A DNA stretch of 64,000 nucleotides. Origin: Pseudanabaena sp. M53BS1SP1A06MG (GTDB taxonomy: Bacteria > Cyanobacteriota > Cyanobacteriia > Pseudanabaenales > Pseudanabaenaceae). The stretch covers positions 58,854 to 122,853 of the forward strand of contig JADBWH010000020.1 of assembly GCA_020404105.1 (NCBI GenBank). Reading direction: 5' to 3'. Below, one piece after another: positions 35,088 through 43,960 of this stretch. The translations under genes and the position numbers were made by a program. Below the pieces are notes generated by a model. It was not told the origin of the DNA. It saw only the letters and a list, made by a program, of their open reading frames with translations, and did not search any database. Every line of letters starts with the position of its first letter. Positions within the stretch are counted from its first letter, which is position 1.

Positions 35088-36137
35088 ATGAGCTACTTCC
35101 GCCCCGCTATTGATGCAATGACTGGCTATATTCCTGGGGAACAGCCCAAGTCGGGGATCAAAGTTATCAAACTGAATACTAACGAGAATCCCTATCCGCC
35201 ATCGCCTAAAGCGATCGCTGCTTTGCAAACTATTGATGGAGACTCTTTACGACGCTATCCCGATCCGTTTGCCCATGAATTTTGTCAAGCGGTAAGTGAA
35301 GCTCTTGGTGTACCTAAGGATTGGATAATCGTTGGTAATGGCAGCGATGATGTTTTAAATATTTTGATCAGGGCTTGTGCCGAAGGACGCGATCGCAAAG
35401 TGGTTTATCCAATGCCAACCTATGTGCTTTACCGTACCCTCGCCGCAATGCAACCATCGGAGACTGTAGAAGTGCCCTATGGAGAGAATTTTGAATTACC
35501 TATTGAGCAACTCGTCGCTGCCAATGGTGCGGTGACTTTTATTGCATCTCCCAACAGTCCATCAGGTCATGCCGTACCTCTTGAAGATTTACGCAAATTG
35601 GCGCAGCAGGTCTCAGGAATTGTGGCGATCGACGAAGCCTATGTTGATTTTGCAGAATATTCAGCTTTGCCACTGGTGCAGGAATTTGACAACGTGATCA
35701 TATTACGCACCTTATCGAAAGGCTATTCCTTAGCAGGTTTGCGTTTAGGCTTCGGTATCGCTAATCCCCAACTTTTGTCAGGACTCTTTAAGGTTAAAGA
35801 TAGCTATAACATCGATGCAGTAGCGATCGCTGTGGGCACTGCGGCAATGCGCGACCAAGAATACAAAGATGCAAATGCCAATAAGGTCAAAACTTCGCGA
35901 TCGCGTCTCATCGACGACCTCAAAAATATTGGCTATACAGTCCCAAGGTCTTACGGTAATTTTGTCATCGCTACTCCTCCTAGGAGTAATGCCGAAGAGA
36001 TTTATTTAAAACTAAAAGAATCTGGCATTTTAGTACGCTATTTCAATCAAGCAGGGCTAGCTGATAAATTGCGAATTACAGTGGGTACTGACGAGCAAAA
36101 TCAAGCCCTGTACGATCAACTGACTTTAATTGGCTAA
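35088..36137 (+). CDS. hisC: Histidinol-phosphate aminotransferase
   Basis: 349 residues. PLP-dependent fold I enzyme converting imidazole-acetol phosphate to histidinol phosphate in histidine synthesis. LNTNENPYPPSPKAI near the N-terminus, IVGNGSDDVLNIL, FIASPNSPSGHAVP, IVAIDEAYVDFA, and the PLP lysine in ILRTLSKGYSLAGLRLGFG are all present. The C-terminal LRITVGTDEQNQAL is typical. Single gene; a tRNA on the opposite strand begins five bases after its stop. Confidence 0.95.
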   Translation: MSYFRPAIDAMTGYIPGEQPKSGIKVIKLNTNENPYPPSPKAIAALQTIDGDSLRRYPDPFAHEFCQAVSEALGVPKDWIIVGNGSDDVLNILIRACAEGRDRKVVYPMPTYVLYRTLAAMQPSETVEVPYGENFELPIEQLVAANGAVTFIASPNSPSGHAVPLEDLRKLAQQVSGIVAIDEAYVDFAEYSALPLVQEFDNVIILRTLSKGYSLAGLRLGFGIANPQLLSGLFKVKDSYNIDAVAIAVGTAAMRDQEYKDANANKVKTSRSRLIDDLKNIGYTVPRSYGNFVIATPPRSNAEEIYLKLKESGILVRYFNQAGLADKLRITVGTDEQNQALYDQLTLIG

Positions 36138-36141
36138 AAGA

Positions 36142-36214
36142 TGGAGAATAGGAGGCTCGAACCCCTGACCTCTGCGGTGCGATCGCAGCACTCTACCAAC
36201 TGAGCTAATTCCCC
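36142..36214 (-). tRNA. tRNA-Ala (anticodon CGC)
   Basis: On the minus strand a full cloverleaf starts GGGGAAT and ends ATTCTCC-A. The D arm is GCTC..GAGT, the anticodon arm CTGCG-ATCGCAC-CGCAG gives anticodon CGC, and the T arm is AGGGG-TTCGAGC-CTCCT. Acceptor pair 3-70 is G-T, the alanine identity element. The 3' CCA is not encoded. The anticodon arm contains the HIP1 octamer GCGATCGC. Confidence 0.92.
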
Positions 36215-36316
36215 AATAAGCTATATATAGCATATTTTCAACAACAAGGTCGTACTCAGAGCACCTTGTTACTTGCTGATAGAAACAGGCGATCGTGACT
36301 CACTAAGCATTAAAAA

Positions 36317-36461
36317 CAAGCGAGTTTGGGATAATTTGAAACAGGCTTTGAGAGGGGGGCGTAGCAATCCTCCTCTCAAATCCCAAAAGTAAAAGCATTG
36401 CTAAGCAATGCTTTTACTTTTGGGATTTTTAAATTTGCCAGCTTAACCCGAACTGACGTTA
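36317..36461 (+). mobile_element. Repeat family C, copy 3
   Basis: Left end degenerate (GCGAGTTTGGG), right end CCCGAACTGACGTTA. Both internal palindromes are kept (GCTTTGAGAGG and AAGCATTGCTAAGCAATGCTT). No clear direct repeats flank it. Confidence 0.8.
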
Positions 36462-36779
36462 ACTAGAAATGGCAAAAACCCAAACAATAAGGAAGTCAAA
36501 TGCTTTTGAAAAATATATTTCAAAGTAAGCTTAGAAATATATCAATGAAATATGTCGATTAATTACTCGCATCTCAAATCTCCATGATTTTGTCGTTTCT
36601 TTGATTACTTTTCGAGATGATCGTAGCTCAAATATTTAGCTTAACAATAGTGAAAATTTTGCGATCAGCAACTTTGTCTAAAATATGAAATAGCTCATGC
36701 TATTGAGATTAGGTTGATTGGCACGAAGCGCTCACCGACCACTAAAATTATCATCTAGTCAACTTGGCAAGCATTTACT
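36462..36779. other. Non-coding region before the prenyltransferase gene
   Basis: About 318 bases, AT-rich, with no recognised gene or repeat; presumably carries the promoter of the next gene. Confidence 0.5.
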
Positions 36780-37679
36780 ATGAACTCAGGCACCACCAGT
36801 AATGAATCAACATTTCAGAAAATCATTCGTCTCTTGCGCTGGCATAAACCTGCAGGCAGACTGATTTTGATGTTGCCTGCGCTATGGGCAACGGTAGCGG
36901 CTGCTAAATCAATTCATCAATTACCTCCCTTCGATCTATTAGTCGTAGTCATCCTTGGCAGCTTGGCAACCAGCGCCGCAGGTTGTGTCATAAATGACCT
37001 CTGGGATCGAGATATTGATCCACAGGTTGATCGCACTAAAAGTCGTCCCCTTGCCGAGCGATCGCTATCGATTCAAGTGGGGATTGCTATCCTGTTCGTC
37101 TCAGGACTATGTGCATTTTTACTATCAACTTATTTAAATCCCCTCAGTTTTGGACTTTGCTTTGCTGCCGTACCTGTAATTGCAATCTATCCTGCCTGCA
37201 AGCGCTTTTTCCCTGTACCTCAATTAGTGCTGTCGATCGCTTGGGGATTTAGCGTACTAATCCCCTGGAGCGCTGTTACAGGTGGTCTTGATCGCTATGC
37301 TTGGGAATTATGGTTAGCAGTTATTACATGGACGATGGGCTTTGATACGATCTATGCCATGAGCGATCGCGAAGATGACCTCAAGGTTGGAGTTAATTCT
37401 AGTGCGCTCTTTTTTGGAAGATATGTAACATTTGCGATCGCCATATTTTTGTCAATTACTCTCGGAAGCTTGCTTTGGCTAGGATGGGACGTGCAACTGG
37501 GTCACACACATTACTTAGCTTGCTTGATGGCAGGAGTAATATGGATATGGCAATATAAAAGACTAAGCCAAGCTGAAATTCCTACTGAGTTATACCAAAA
37601 AGCGTTTGGTCAAAACGTATGGATCGGCTTTATCATATTAGCGGGAATGATTCCATCCACTCTAAGGATTATTGGCTAA
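36780..37679 (+). CDS. 4-hydroxybenzoate polyprenyltransferase (plastoquinone synthesis)
   Basis: 299 residues with about eight hydrophobic helices. UbiA-family motifs: NDLWDRDIDPQVDRTKSRP (first aspartate-rich motif) and DTIYAMSDREDDLKVGVNSS (second). These bind the prenyl diphosphate with magnesium. Cyanobacteria use this enzyme to prenylate 4-hydroxybenzoate on the way to plastoquinone-9, the thylakoid electron carrier feeding the b6f complex encoded at 58-59 kb. ATG 36780 begins a short soluble tail before the first helix. Confidence 0.9.
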   Translation: MNSGTTSNESTFQKIIRLLRWHKPAGRLILMLPALWATVAAAKSIHQLPPFDLLVVVILGSLATSAAGCVINDLWDRDIDPQVDRTKSRPLAERSLSIQVGIAILFVSGLCAFLLSTYLNPLSFGLCFAAVPVIAIYPACKRFFPVPQLVLSIAWGFSVLIPWSAVTGGLDRYAWELWLAVITWTMGFDTIYAMSDREDDLKVGVNSSALFFGRYVTFAIAIFLSITLGSLLWLGWDVQLGHTHYLACLMAGVIWIWQYKRLSQAEIPTELYQKAFGQNVWIGFIILAGMIPSTLRIIG

Positions 37680-37795
37680 CTCTCTAAACTATGGTAGAGC
37701 TATTGCGGTGTAATTTTCCTACTCCTGACGTATGATGGCTAGCAAGCCTTAAGTCTGTTAGGATCTAGATTATAAATAGTTAGAGTAAAAAATAA

Positions 37796-38017
37796 ATGAG
37801 CAATATTAAAGAAAAAATTCTAGAAGAAGTCCAACAAGCCAGAGAAACCTGCGAAATTAGCGGTGCTGGTTCTCAGGAATGTGCTGCTGCTTGGGATGCA
37901 GTAGAAGAGTTACAAGCTGAAGCATCGCACCAAAAGCAAGACAAGCCTAAAAACTCCCTTGAAATTTATTGCGATGACAATCCTGATGCTGTCGAATGTC
38001 GTTTGTACGAAGACTAA
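37796..38017 (+). CDS. CP12 Calvin-cycle regulatory protein
   Basis: 73 residues, the canonical length. Two cysteine pairs, CEISGAGSQEC (N-terminal) and CDDNPDAVEC (C-terminal), and the core AAAWDAVEELQAE. Under oxidising (dark) conditions it forms a complex with GAPDH and phosphoribulokinase and switches them off. Charged and mostly disordered. Start ATG 37796. Confidence 0.97.
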   Translation: MSNIKEKILEEVQQARETCEISGAGSQECAAAWDAVEELQAEASHQKQDKPKNSLEIYCDDNPDAVECRLYED

Positions 38018-38049
38018 TCATCTCAGCATATCTCTTTTTTTACATCCGT

Positions 38050-38153
38050 TTGAGTAAAGCTTGCAAACCCTCTCTCAAAGTCCAAAAATAAAAGCATTGC
38101 TAAGCAATGCTTTTATTTTTGGACTTTTTAAATTTGCCCGCTTAACCCGAACT
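38050..38153 (+). mobile_element. Repeat family C, copy 4 (left end missing)
   Basis: Retains the second palindrome (AAGCATTGCTAAGCAATGCTT) and the right end up to CCCGAACT, where it meets family B copy 4 with one base between. The left terminal repeat is absent. Confidence 0.75.
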
Positions 38154-38154
38154 G

Positions 38155-38235
38155 GGTAGTCGTGCAATGTAATTGTGTTGCGGGCGCTTCGCGCCCGCAA
38201 CACAATTACTAAAAAAATTACTTTGCAGAACTACC
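38155..38235 (-). mobile_element. Repeat family B, copy 4 (81-bp MITE, opposite orientation)
   Basis: Reverse complement of the other copies, 81 bp. It abuts the truncated right end of family C copy 4 and lacks the flanking direct repeat seen in other copies. Confidence 0.85.
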
Positions 38236-38291
38236 CAAAATTTAAATTAAATAGAGTGCTTTATATGGCATTTACCAATCTGGTGAAGTAC

Positions 38292-38326
38292 AGGTTTGTT
38301 TCCCCGCCAAAGGCGAAAACAAACCT
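38292..38326 (-). terminator. Hairpin downstream of sppA
   Basis: AGGTTTGTTT ... AAACAAACCT with further pairing GCC/GGC inside, 46 bases after the sppA stop on the minus strand. Confidence 0.5.
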
Positions 38327-38371
38327 ATGTAACTCGCTTGCTTGAAAAAAGCGATACTCCTTTTAATTAAT

Positions 38372-39178
38372 TTATTGCCACATCCAAAGGGGCATTCCAC
38401 TTGTTTCTGTCTCAAATTGCAAACGGGCGATCGCACTTTCTGAGCCGTTAGGCAAAAATTTACTAGCAAAGGTTTTAGGGGGCTTGATTGTAAATACCTT
38501 GGTGTTTTTAGGATCAAGTCCAGCTAGTTCCGATACCCAGACTCTAGCATCTTCTTCAGTGCCAAGGCGATCGACTAAGCCAAGGCTAAGAGCCTGCTCA
38601 CCTGTAAATACTCGCCCATCGGCAAAGGAACGCACAGTAGCAGGGCTAAGTTTGCGACCTTCAGCAACGGTTTCCACAAATTGGAGATAGCTAGAATCAA
38701 TTAGTGATTGGAGGATTTCTCTCTCTTCTTCAGTGATATCTCGATCAAAGGAGAGAATATCTTTATAAGCTCCTGATTTAATTACTTTAAAGGAAATGCC
38801 AATTTTATCGAGTAACTTTTCGATGTTATTACCACGCAAAATTACGCCAATACTGCCCGTAATTGTTCCAGGATTAGACACAATGTAATCTGCACCAACA
38901 CCGATATATACGCCACCACTAGCAGAAATATTACCAAAACTGGCGACTACTTTGATATTAGCCCTTTCTCTGAGGCGTTTGAGAGCTATATAGATTTCTT
39001 GAGAATCGCCGACGGTTCCTCCAGGGCTATCAATGCGAAGTAGGAGCGCAGGAAATTTGTTTTCTTCAACAAATTCAAGGGCTTCAAGTACACGAGTTCG
39101 GGTACTTGCACCGATCGCTCCCGTAATTTCAATGCGTGCAATTTTTTTACGAAATTTACGTTTGAGAAAGCCGAACAT
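38372..39178 (-). CDS. sppA: Signal peptide peptidase SppA, short form
   Basis: 268 residues, single S49 peptidase domain. LLLRIDSPGGTVGDSQEIY, the nucleophile serine in NISASGGVYIGVGADYIVSN, GTITGSIGVILRG, and the general-base lysine in KSGAYKDI. There is no N-terminal membrane helix; instead a basic tail MFGFLKRKFRKKIARIEI. Family members cleave signal peptides and, in Synechocystis, SppA has been tied to light-acclimation and antenna turnover. The lack of a membrane anchor suggests a soluble or peripheral enzyme. Confidence 0.9.
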   Translation of the reverse strand: MFGFLKRKFRKKIARIEITGAIGASTRTRVLEALEFVEENKFPALLLRIDSPGGTVGDSQEIYIALKRLRERANIKVVASFGNISASGGVYIGVGADYIVSNPGTITGSIGVILRGNNIEKLLDKIGISFKVIKSGAYKDILSFDRDITEEEREILQSLIDSSYLQFVETVAEGRKLSPATVRSFADGRVFTGEQALSLGLVDRLGTEEDARVWVSELAGLDPKNTKVFTIKPPKTFASKFLPNGSESAIARLQFETETSGMPLWMWQ

Positions 39179-39423
39179 TCAGTTATGGATCTTAAAATTA
39201 TTATTTGTGTAAAGGGACGATGCCAAGCATTATCCCTTCACACTATATTAGCGATTTAACGCGAATGGTTGATTACCCTTGATTTCAGTCATTAAATGTA
39301 GTTGAAGCTACAAAATTATTCTTTTTGGGGACATTTGGGTTTTGATAATTGTGAAAACCTTTGATGATAAAGCGGTATCCTGAGTATATCCATCTAAACA
39401 TTTCGTAACATAATAAACCGCAA

Positions 39424-40785
39424 ATGCACGAGACCGACTTGCATAGCAGCCTTCTGTCAGGAGGCAATTACCGTAGACTCAAGACAATCCTAGTACTCAT
39501 CACTGTTTATGGATTGACAATTGGTTTGCATTTTGCCCCTTGGTGGCGTTGGGTGCTACTAGGCTTTTTTGGGATTCATGCATTACGATTAATTTTTGCT
39601 CCCCCACTAACTGCGATCGCTCCTAATCCTGAAATTAATTATCAAAATGAGCGATCCGCCGAACTGCCATTTTTCTCTCTATTAGCTTCGGCAAAAAATG
39701 AGGAAGCAGTAATTGGTAATTTAGTAAAAAATCTTTGTCAGATTGACTATCCCAGCGATCGCTTTGAAGTATGGATCGTTGATGATAATAGTAGTGACCG
39801 CACTTCCGAAGTACTCGCCCTACTCAAAACTAAATATCCACAACTCAAAACCCTCCGTCGTGGTGATGAGGCGCAGGGGGGTAAATCAGGGGCTTTAAAT
39901 CAAGTGTTAGCTGTGACTAAAGGCGATATTATTGGTGTTTTTGATGCTGATGCTCAAGTACCGACGGATGTGTTGCGATCACTCATACCAGTATTCCAAC
40001 AGTCAAAAATTGGGGCAGTGCAATTAAGAAAGGCGATCGCTAATGCAAAGGATAACTGGTGGACAGCAGGACAATCGGCGGAAATGGCGCTAGATTTGTG
40101 CTTACAGGACTTGCGCGTACGTGTTGGCGGCATCGGTGAGCTGCGCGGGAATGGTCAATTTGTGCGTCGTAATGCCCTCGATGATTGTGGCGGTTGGAAT
40201 GAGCAGACTATTACCGATGATCTTGATCTCACTATCCGTCTGCATCTATGCCAATGGGACATCGCCTGTTTATATTTTCCTGCGGTGCAAGAAGAAGGAG
40301 TCTTAACCTTGAAACAACTCTGGCATCAGCGCAACCGTTGGGCAGAAGGAGGATTTCAGCGCTATCTTGACTATGGAAATCTCTTGCTCAGTGGCAAAAT
40401 GGGATTCTGGAAAACTTTTGATGGTTCTCTATTTTATATAAATCAATATTTACTGACTGTTGCCTTCATTCCCGATACAATCGCGGCGATCGCCCTAAAG
40501 CATAATCCGATGTTACCCCCTATTGCAGGATTCTCGCTTGTCCTCACTGCTGTGACAATGTCGGTCGGATTACGTCGTTCCTATCATGTTTCATGGATTA
40601 AAGCGTTCGTGCAAACGGCTTCGGCAATGATCTATATGTTGCACTGGATTCCTGTGATTGCTAGCGTCACCTTGCGGATGTGCGTCCAGCCAAAGCTTCT
40701 CAAATGGGTAAAAACTCAACATCAAGGTGCTGGCAATACTTTACTCGAGGACATCGAATTGCAAGAGGTAAATAATAATGCCTGA
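39424..40785 (+). CDS. Family 2 glycosyltransferase, processive-type membrane protein
   Basis: 453 residues. Two N-terminal membrane helices (about 20-55), catalytic domain (about 75-300), three to four C-terminal helices. AKNEEAVIGNLVKNL, VWIVDDNSSDRT (UDP binding), DADAQVP (metal-binding DxD), TDDLDLTIRL (base aspartate) and QLWHQRNRWAEGGFQRY (Q-xx-RW) are all present, as in cellulose/hyaluronan synthase-like enzymes. The sugar is unknown. Its end overlaps the next gene by eight bases. Confidence 0.88.
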   Translation: MHETDLHSSLLSGGNYRRLKTILVLITVYGLTIGLHFAPWWRWVLLGFFGIHALRLIFAPPLTAIAPNPEINYQNERSAELPFFSLLASAKNEEAVIGNLVKNLCQIDYPSDRFEVWIVDDNSSDRTSEVLALLKTKYPQLKTLRRGDEAQGGKSGALNQVLAVTKGDIIGVFDADAQVPTDVLRSLIPVFQQSKIGAVQLRKAIANAKDNWWTAGQSAEMALDLCLQDLRVRVGGIGELRGNGQFVRRNALDDCGGWNEQTITDDLDLTIRLHLCQWDIACLYFPAVQEEGVLTLKQLWHQRNRWAEGGFQRYLDYGNLLLSGKMGFWKTFDGSLFYINQYLLTVAFIPDTIAAIALKHNPMLPPIAGFSLVLTAVTMSVGLRRSYHVSWIKAFVQTASAMIYMLHWIPVIASVTLRMCVQPKLLKWVKTQHQGAGNTLLEDIELQEVNNNA

Positions 40786-41953
40786 TTGGATTGTTATTGG
40801 TGGTGGAATTACGGGGATAGCACTGAGTTATGAACTGCAAAAAATAGGATGTTCAGTGTTGCTCATCGAGCAGCATCAGAAACTCCAAGGATCTAGCAGT
40901 ATTAGCTATAGCGGTATTTCCTACTGGGGTGCAACCACAGCGATCACCCGTATTCTCAGTGAAGAAGGAATTTCCCGACAACGCAATTTATCTAATGAAT
41001 TAGGAATGGATACTGAGTTTCGTGAGTTAGACCTCCTCTTAACTCTCGAACCTGAAGCTGATTTGCAAGCAATTATTAATCAATACAATCATTGCACGAT
41101 CGCTCCCACTTTACTTGATGCTCAAGAAGCTCATGAACGTGAACCCCTTCTCAATACTCAAGGAATTAGTGGTGCATTACTACTTCCCCATGCTCATTGT
41201 AATCTCGATTTCTTTGTGCGTGGTTGTACCGATGCTTTCCAAGGATTAGGTGGCAAAGTTGTCTATGCAAAAGTTGAGAATTTATTAATTTTAGGTGATC
41301 GCGTTACTGGGGTATGTACGCCTGAAGGCGATTTTCAGGCTGCTCAGGTATGTGTATGTGCAGGCGGTATGTCTCGTGCTTTACTCAAAAAATCTGGGAT
41401 TAACGCCAGAATTTATTTCACCCATGCCGAAGTAATCGTGACCGAACCTGTCGATCTTGAATTGCGAACAATGGTTATGCCTGCTTCGACAAAGCGTTAT
41501 GCCTTAGAAGCATCTACAACTGATGCGGAAAAGGAGAAACTTTGGGATGCGATAGGTCAAGAACTTTTGCCACCTTCAATTGATGCAGGTGCAATTCAAT
41601 TTCGCGATCGCCGAATCAGATTTGGACAATTAAGCCGCGTTCTGACCGATCCCGACGCAGCGATCGATCCTGTTGCCAGTGAAGTCAATATTCGTGCTTC
41701 CGTCAGTCAGATTTTGCCGAAAGTAGCAGAACTAAAAGGTCAATGGCAACATTGTTTAGTTGCATTCAGTAATGACAGCTTACCTCTCATTGGTGCAGTC
41801 AATGAATATGAGAACCTCCATTTGTTCTCAGGGTTCACTAGTCCTACTGTCTATGCTTTACCCCTAGCAAGAAGGTTTGCTGCCCATGTCACTGGTAAAA
41901 CCGATGAGATTATCCAACAACTTTCTCCCAATCGCTTTTGGAATAATAAGTAG
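40778..41953 (+). CDS. FAD-dependent amino acid oxidase-like protein (DAO family)
   Basis: 391 residues. FAD motif WIVIGGGITGIALSYELQ at the start, second FAD strand VLLIEQHQ, AAQVCVCAGGMSRALL, and late CLVAFSNDSLPLIGAV. This is the glycine oxidase / D-amino acid dehydrogenase fold; the substrate is not told by sequence. It overlaps the glycosyltransferase by eight bases, so they are translated together. The stop codon TAG lies inside the first bases of repeat A copy 2. Confidence 0.85.
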   Translation: MPDWIVIGGGITGIALSYELQKIGCSVLLIEQHQKLQGSSSISYSGISYWGATTAITRILSEEGISRQRNLSNELGMDTEFRELDLLLTLEPEADLQAIINQYNHCTIAPTLLDAQEAHEREPLLNTQGISGALLLPHAHCNLDFFVRGCTDAFQGLGGKVVYAKVENLLILGDRVTGVCTPEGDFQAAQVCVCAGGMSRALLKKSGINARIYFTHAEVIVTEPVDLELRTMVMPASTKRYALEASTTDAEKEKLWDAIGQELLPPSIDAGAIQFRDRRIRFGQLSRVLTDPDAAIDPVASEVNIRASVSQILPKVAELKGQWQHCLVAFSNDSLPLIGAVNEYENLHLFSGFTSPTVYALPLARRFAAHVTGKTDEIIQQLSPNRFWNNK

Positions 41954-42050
41954 CTCAACTTAATTAAAACCCAGACCAGAGTTTTGTTCCGCCCGCTAAG
42001 CGGGCGGAACAAAACTCTCGGTTTTTAGTTTACTTATATCTATCTACTTA
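41947..42050 (+). mobile_element. Repeat family A, copy 2 (104 bp)
   Basis: TAAGTAGCTC ... ATCTACTTA with the inner GTTCCGCCCGC palindrome. Its left end supplies the last lysine and stop codon of the upstream FAD protein. Confidence 0.88.
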
Positions 42051-42059
42051 GCTGAATGA

Positions 42060-42256
42060 GAACTTATGCAAACCGAACGAATTTATTAGGTTTGAGGTAG
42101 ATTTGGTAGGAATTACGCAAAATAACCAACAACTCAAGTTCTTGGCTGAAAGCTAAAGTCAGCTAAAGCAGACTAAGGAAATTCTATGATCAACCCGTTG
42201 AAACGGGTTTAAGCTTTTAGCCCGTAATTTATTACAGGGCTATTGCGTAAGTCCTA
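42060..42256. repeat. Composite family F-like element with inserted sequence
   Basis: Starts AACTTATGCAAACCGAACGA and ends ATTGCGTAAGTCCTA, both family F ends, but the core is about 195 bases. It holds GGAATTACGCAAAATAACCA and a hairpin AACCCGTTGAAACGGGTT followed by TAGCCCGTAATTTATTACAGGGCTA. A second element appears inserted in, or substituted for, the core. No gene fits in it. Confidence 0.6.
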
Positions 42257-42527
42257 AAATCTAGGATTACAAACTTAAATGTTCAATAATTACGGACTAT
42301 TGAGGCTTTAAGTAAGCGCAAAGTGCTGTATTGGTAATCTGACGGTACTGAAGACGGTATAAGTGATGAACTATTTGCAGAAGGCATTCCCAAGTAAAGA
42401 TATTGTAAGTAGCTCGGCATAATTACAACCCCGAAAAATGTGGGGGAATAACTCTGCATTTCAATTACTTGAAAAGCGCTATATTTAGCCAAAGTAGAAC
42501 TGCAACCTCATCCAGCAAAAACAATTT

Positions 42528-43346
42528 ATGACCAATACACAAATTCCTGTTGTTGTCTCTGGTGCGACAGGTAAAATGGGGCGCGAAATTATCAAAGCAA
42601 TCGCCCAAGCGCCTGATATGTATCTTGTAGGTGCTCTCGGGCGAAAGCATCTTGGCGAAGATATAGGCGAAGTCATTGGTATTGGTGAATTAGAAATACC
42701 TATAACCGATAATCTCGAAGTTGTCCTTGCTCAAGCTGCCCAAGAATCACAACTACCCGTCATGATTGATGTTACTCATCCCAGCATTATCTATGAAAAT
42801 ATTCGCTCTGCGATCGCCTATGGTGTGCGTCCTATTGTCGGCACAACGGGCTTAAATGAAAAACAAATTGATGATCTTGCCATTTTTGCGGACAAGGCAA
42901 GTACAGGATGTATTATTGCCCCCAATTTCTCCGTTGGCGTAATTTTAATGCAACAAGCAGCGATTGCTGCTGCCAAATATTTCCAGCATGTGGAAATCAT
43001 TGAATTACACCACAATCAAAAAGCCGATGCCCCTAGTGGCACAGCAATTAAAACCGCACAGATGCTCTCAGAACTAGGTCAATCATTTAATACAGCGATT
43101 GTCGAAGAAAAAGAACATCTCACAGGCGCAAGAGGTGCGTCCTATGGCGAAAATATTCGCATTCACAGTGTCCGTGTGCCAGGATTAGTTGCTCGGCAAG
43201 AAGTGATTTTTGGTGCAATTGGTGAAACTTTAAAAATTGAACATAATGCCAGCGATCGCACTTGCTATATGGCAGGAGTTTTGCTCTGTGTCCGCAAAGT
43301 GCTTGCCCTCAAGTCATTAGTTTATGGACTAGAAAAATTACTTTAA
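42528..43346 (+). CDS. dapB: 4-hydroxy-tetrahydrodipicolinate reductase
   Basis: 272 residues. [17 protein letters not shown] is the NAD(P)H-binding loop. [25 protein letters not shown], and the signature [21 protein letters not shown] with the catalytic histidines and lysine follow. It catalyses the second committed step of the diaminopimelate/lysine route used for peptidoglycan. Start ATG 42528. A stem-loop at about 43373-43404 follows. Confidence 0.96.
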   Translation: MTNTQIPVVVSGATGKMGREIIKAIAQAPDMYLVGALGRKHLGEDIGEVIGIGELEIPITDNLEVVLAQAAQESQLPVMIDVTHPSIIYENIRSAIAYGVRPIVGTTGLNEKQIDDLAIFADKASTGCIIAPNFSVGVILMQQAAIAAAKYFQHVEIIELHHNQKADAPSGTAIKTAQMLSELGQSFNTAIVEEKEHLTGARGASYGENIRIHSVRVPGLVARQEVIFGAIGETLKIEHNASDRTCYMAGVLLCVRKVLALKSLVYGLEKLL

Positions 43347-43372
43347 ATAGCTCATATCACCCAAGCCCAACT

Positions 43373-43404
43373 TGAAGTGTTGCCCGCATAGCGGACAACA
43401 CTTC
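43373..43404 (+). terminator. Hairpin after dapB
   Basis: TGAAGTGTTG-CCCGC / GCGG-ACAACACTTCA stem with short loop, 27 bases after the stop. No T run, so weak as a terminator. Confidence 0.4.
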
Positions 43405-43429
43405 AGCAAGAATCTATCGTTGTGAGTAA

Positions 43430-43503
43430 TACCCCTAAGGAAGTTTGAAGCTCCGTCCTATCCGCAAAAGCCATGTTTTCCTAGATCTCTAGACGATAGG
43501 GGT
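43430..43503 (-). pseudogene. Decayed tRNA-Glu copy
   Basis: On the minus strand ACCCCTATCGTCTAGAGATC parallels GCCCCCATCGTCTAGAGGCC of the intact tRNA-Glu 96 bases away. The acceptor stem still pairs fully. The anticodon stem (CATGG against GGATA) and T stem have mismatches, including position 53-61. It is therefore probably non-functional. Confidence 0.6.
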
Positions 43504-43549
43504 GTATTGTTTGAGGTTGTTTTTTAGCTGATTTAGACAAGTTTCTTTT

Positions 43550-43592
43550 CCGACAAAAAAGCCTTTGCAATGCAAAGGCTTTTTTTGTCGGA
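43550..43592 (-). terminator. Terminator following tRNA-Glu
   Basis: CCGACAAAAAAGCCTTTGCA faces its complement, a long hairpin with a T run on the minus strand, just downstream of the tRNA. Confidence 0.75.
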
Positions 43593-43598
43593 AAAGAA

Positions 43599-43671
43599 TA
43601 CCCCCAGGGGAATTCGAATCCCCGTCGCATCCGTGAAAGGGATGTGTCCTAGGCCTCTAGACGATGGGGGC
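43599..43671 (-). tRNA. tRNA-Glu (anticodon TTC)
   Basis: Minus strand GCCCCCA ... TGGGGGT-A with D arm CGTCTAGAGG, anticodon arm CATCC-CTTTCAC-GGATG (TTC) and T loop TTCGAAT. This is the familiar cyanobacterial/chloroplast trnE sequence. Glu-tRNA also feeds tetrapyrrole (chlorophyll) synthesis through GluTR. CCA not encoded. Confidence 0.95.
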
Positions 43672-43781
43672 GTGTTCTTGACCTTTACTAAGATACCTAG
43701 CTAGTTGCGAGTTTGTCAACACTTCAAGAAAACTTTATTAAATTTGGTGATGACGCTTTGCCTCACCACCAAATTTAAACC

Positions 43782-43929
43782 AACGCGAGTTCGGGATAGT
43801 TTGAAACAGGCTTTGAGAGAGGGTTTGCGTAGCAAACCCTCTCTCAAAGCCAAAAAGTAAAAACCTTGCTAGGCAAAGCTTTTACTTTTTGGCTTTTAAA
43901 ATTTACCAGCTTAAACCGAACTGACGTTA
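43782..43929 (+). mobile_element. Repeat family C, copy 5
   Basis: CAACGCGAGTTCGGG ... CCGAACTGACGTTA with both palindromes. TTAAACCA occurs at each border (eight of eight), a target duplication. Confidence 0.88.
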
Positions 43930-43960
43930 AACCAAATTTAATCTGATTCATGTTTTGGGA

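Noticed and set aside
43430..43503. Functional tRNA with an unusual anticodon
   Set aside because: Anticodon and T stems do not pair; much closer to a decayed tRNA-Glu.
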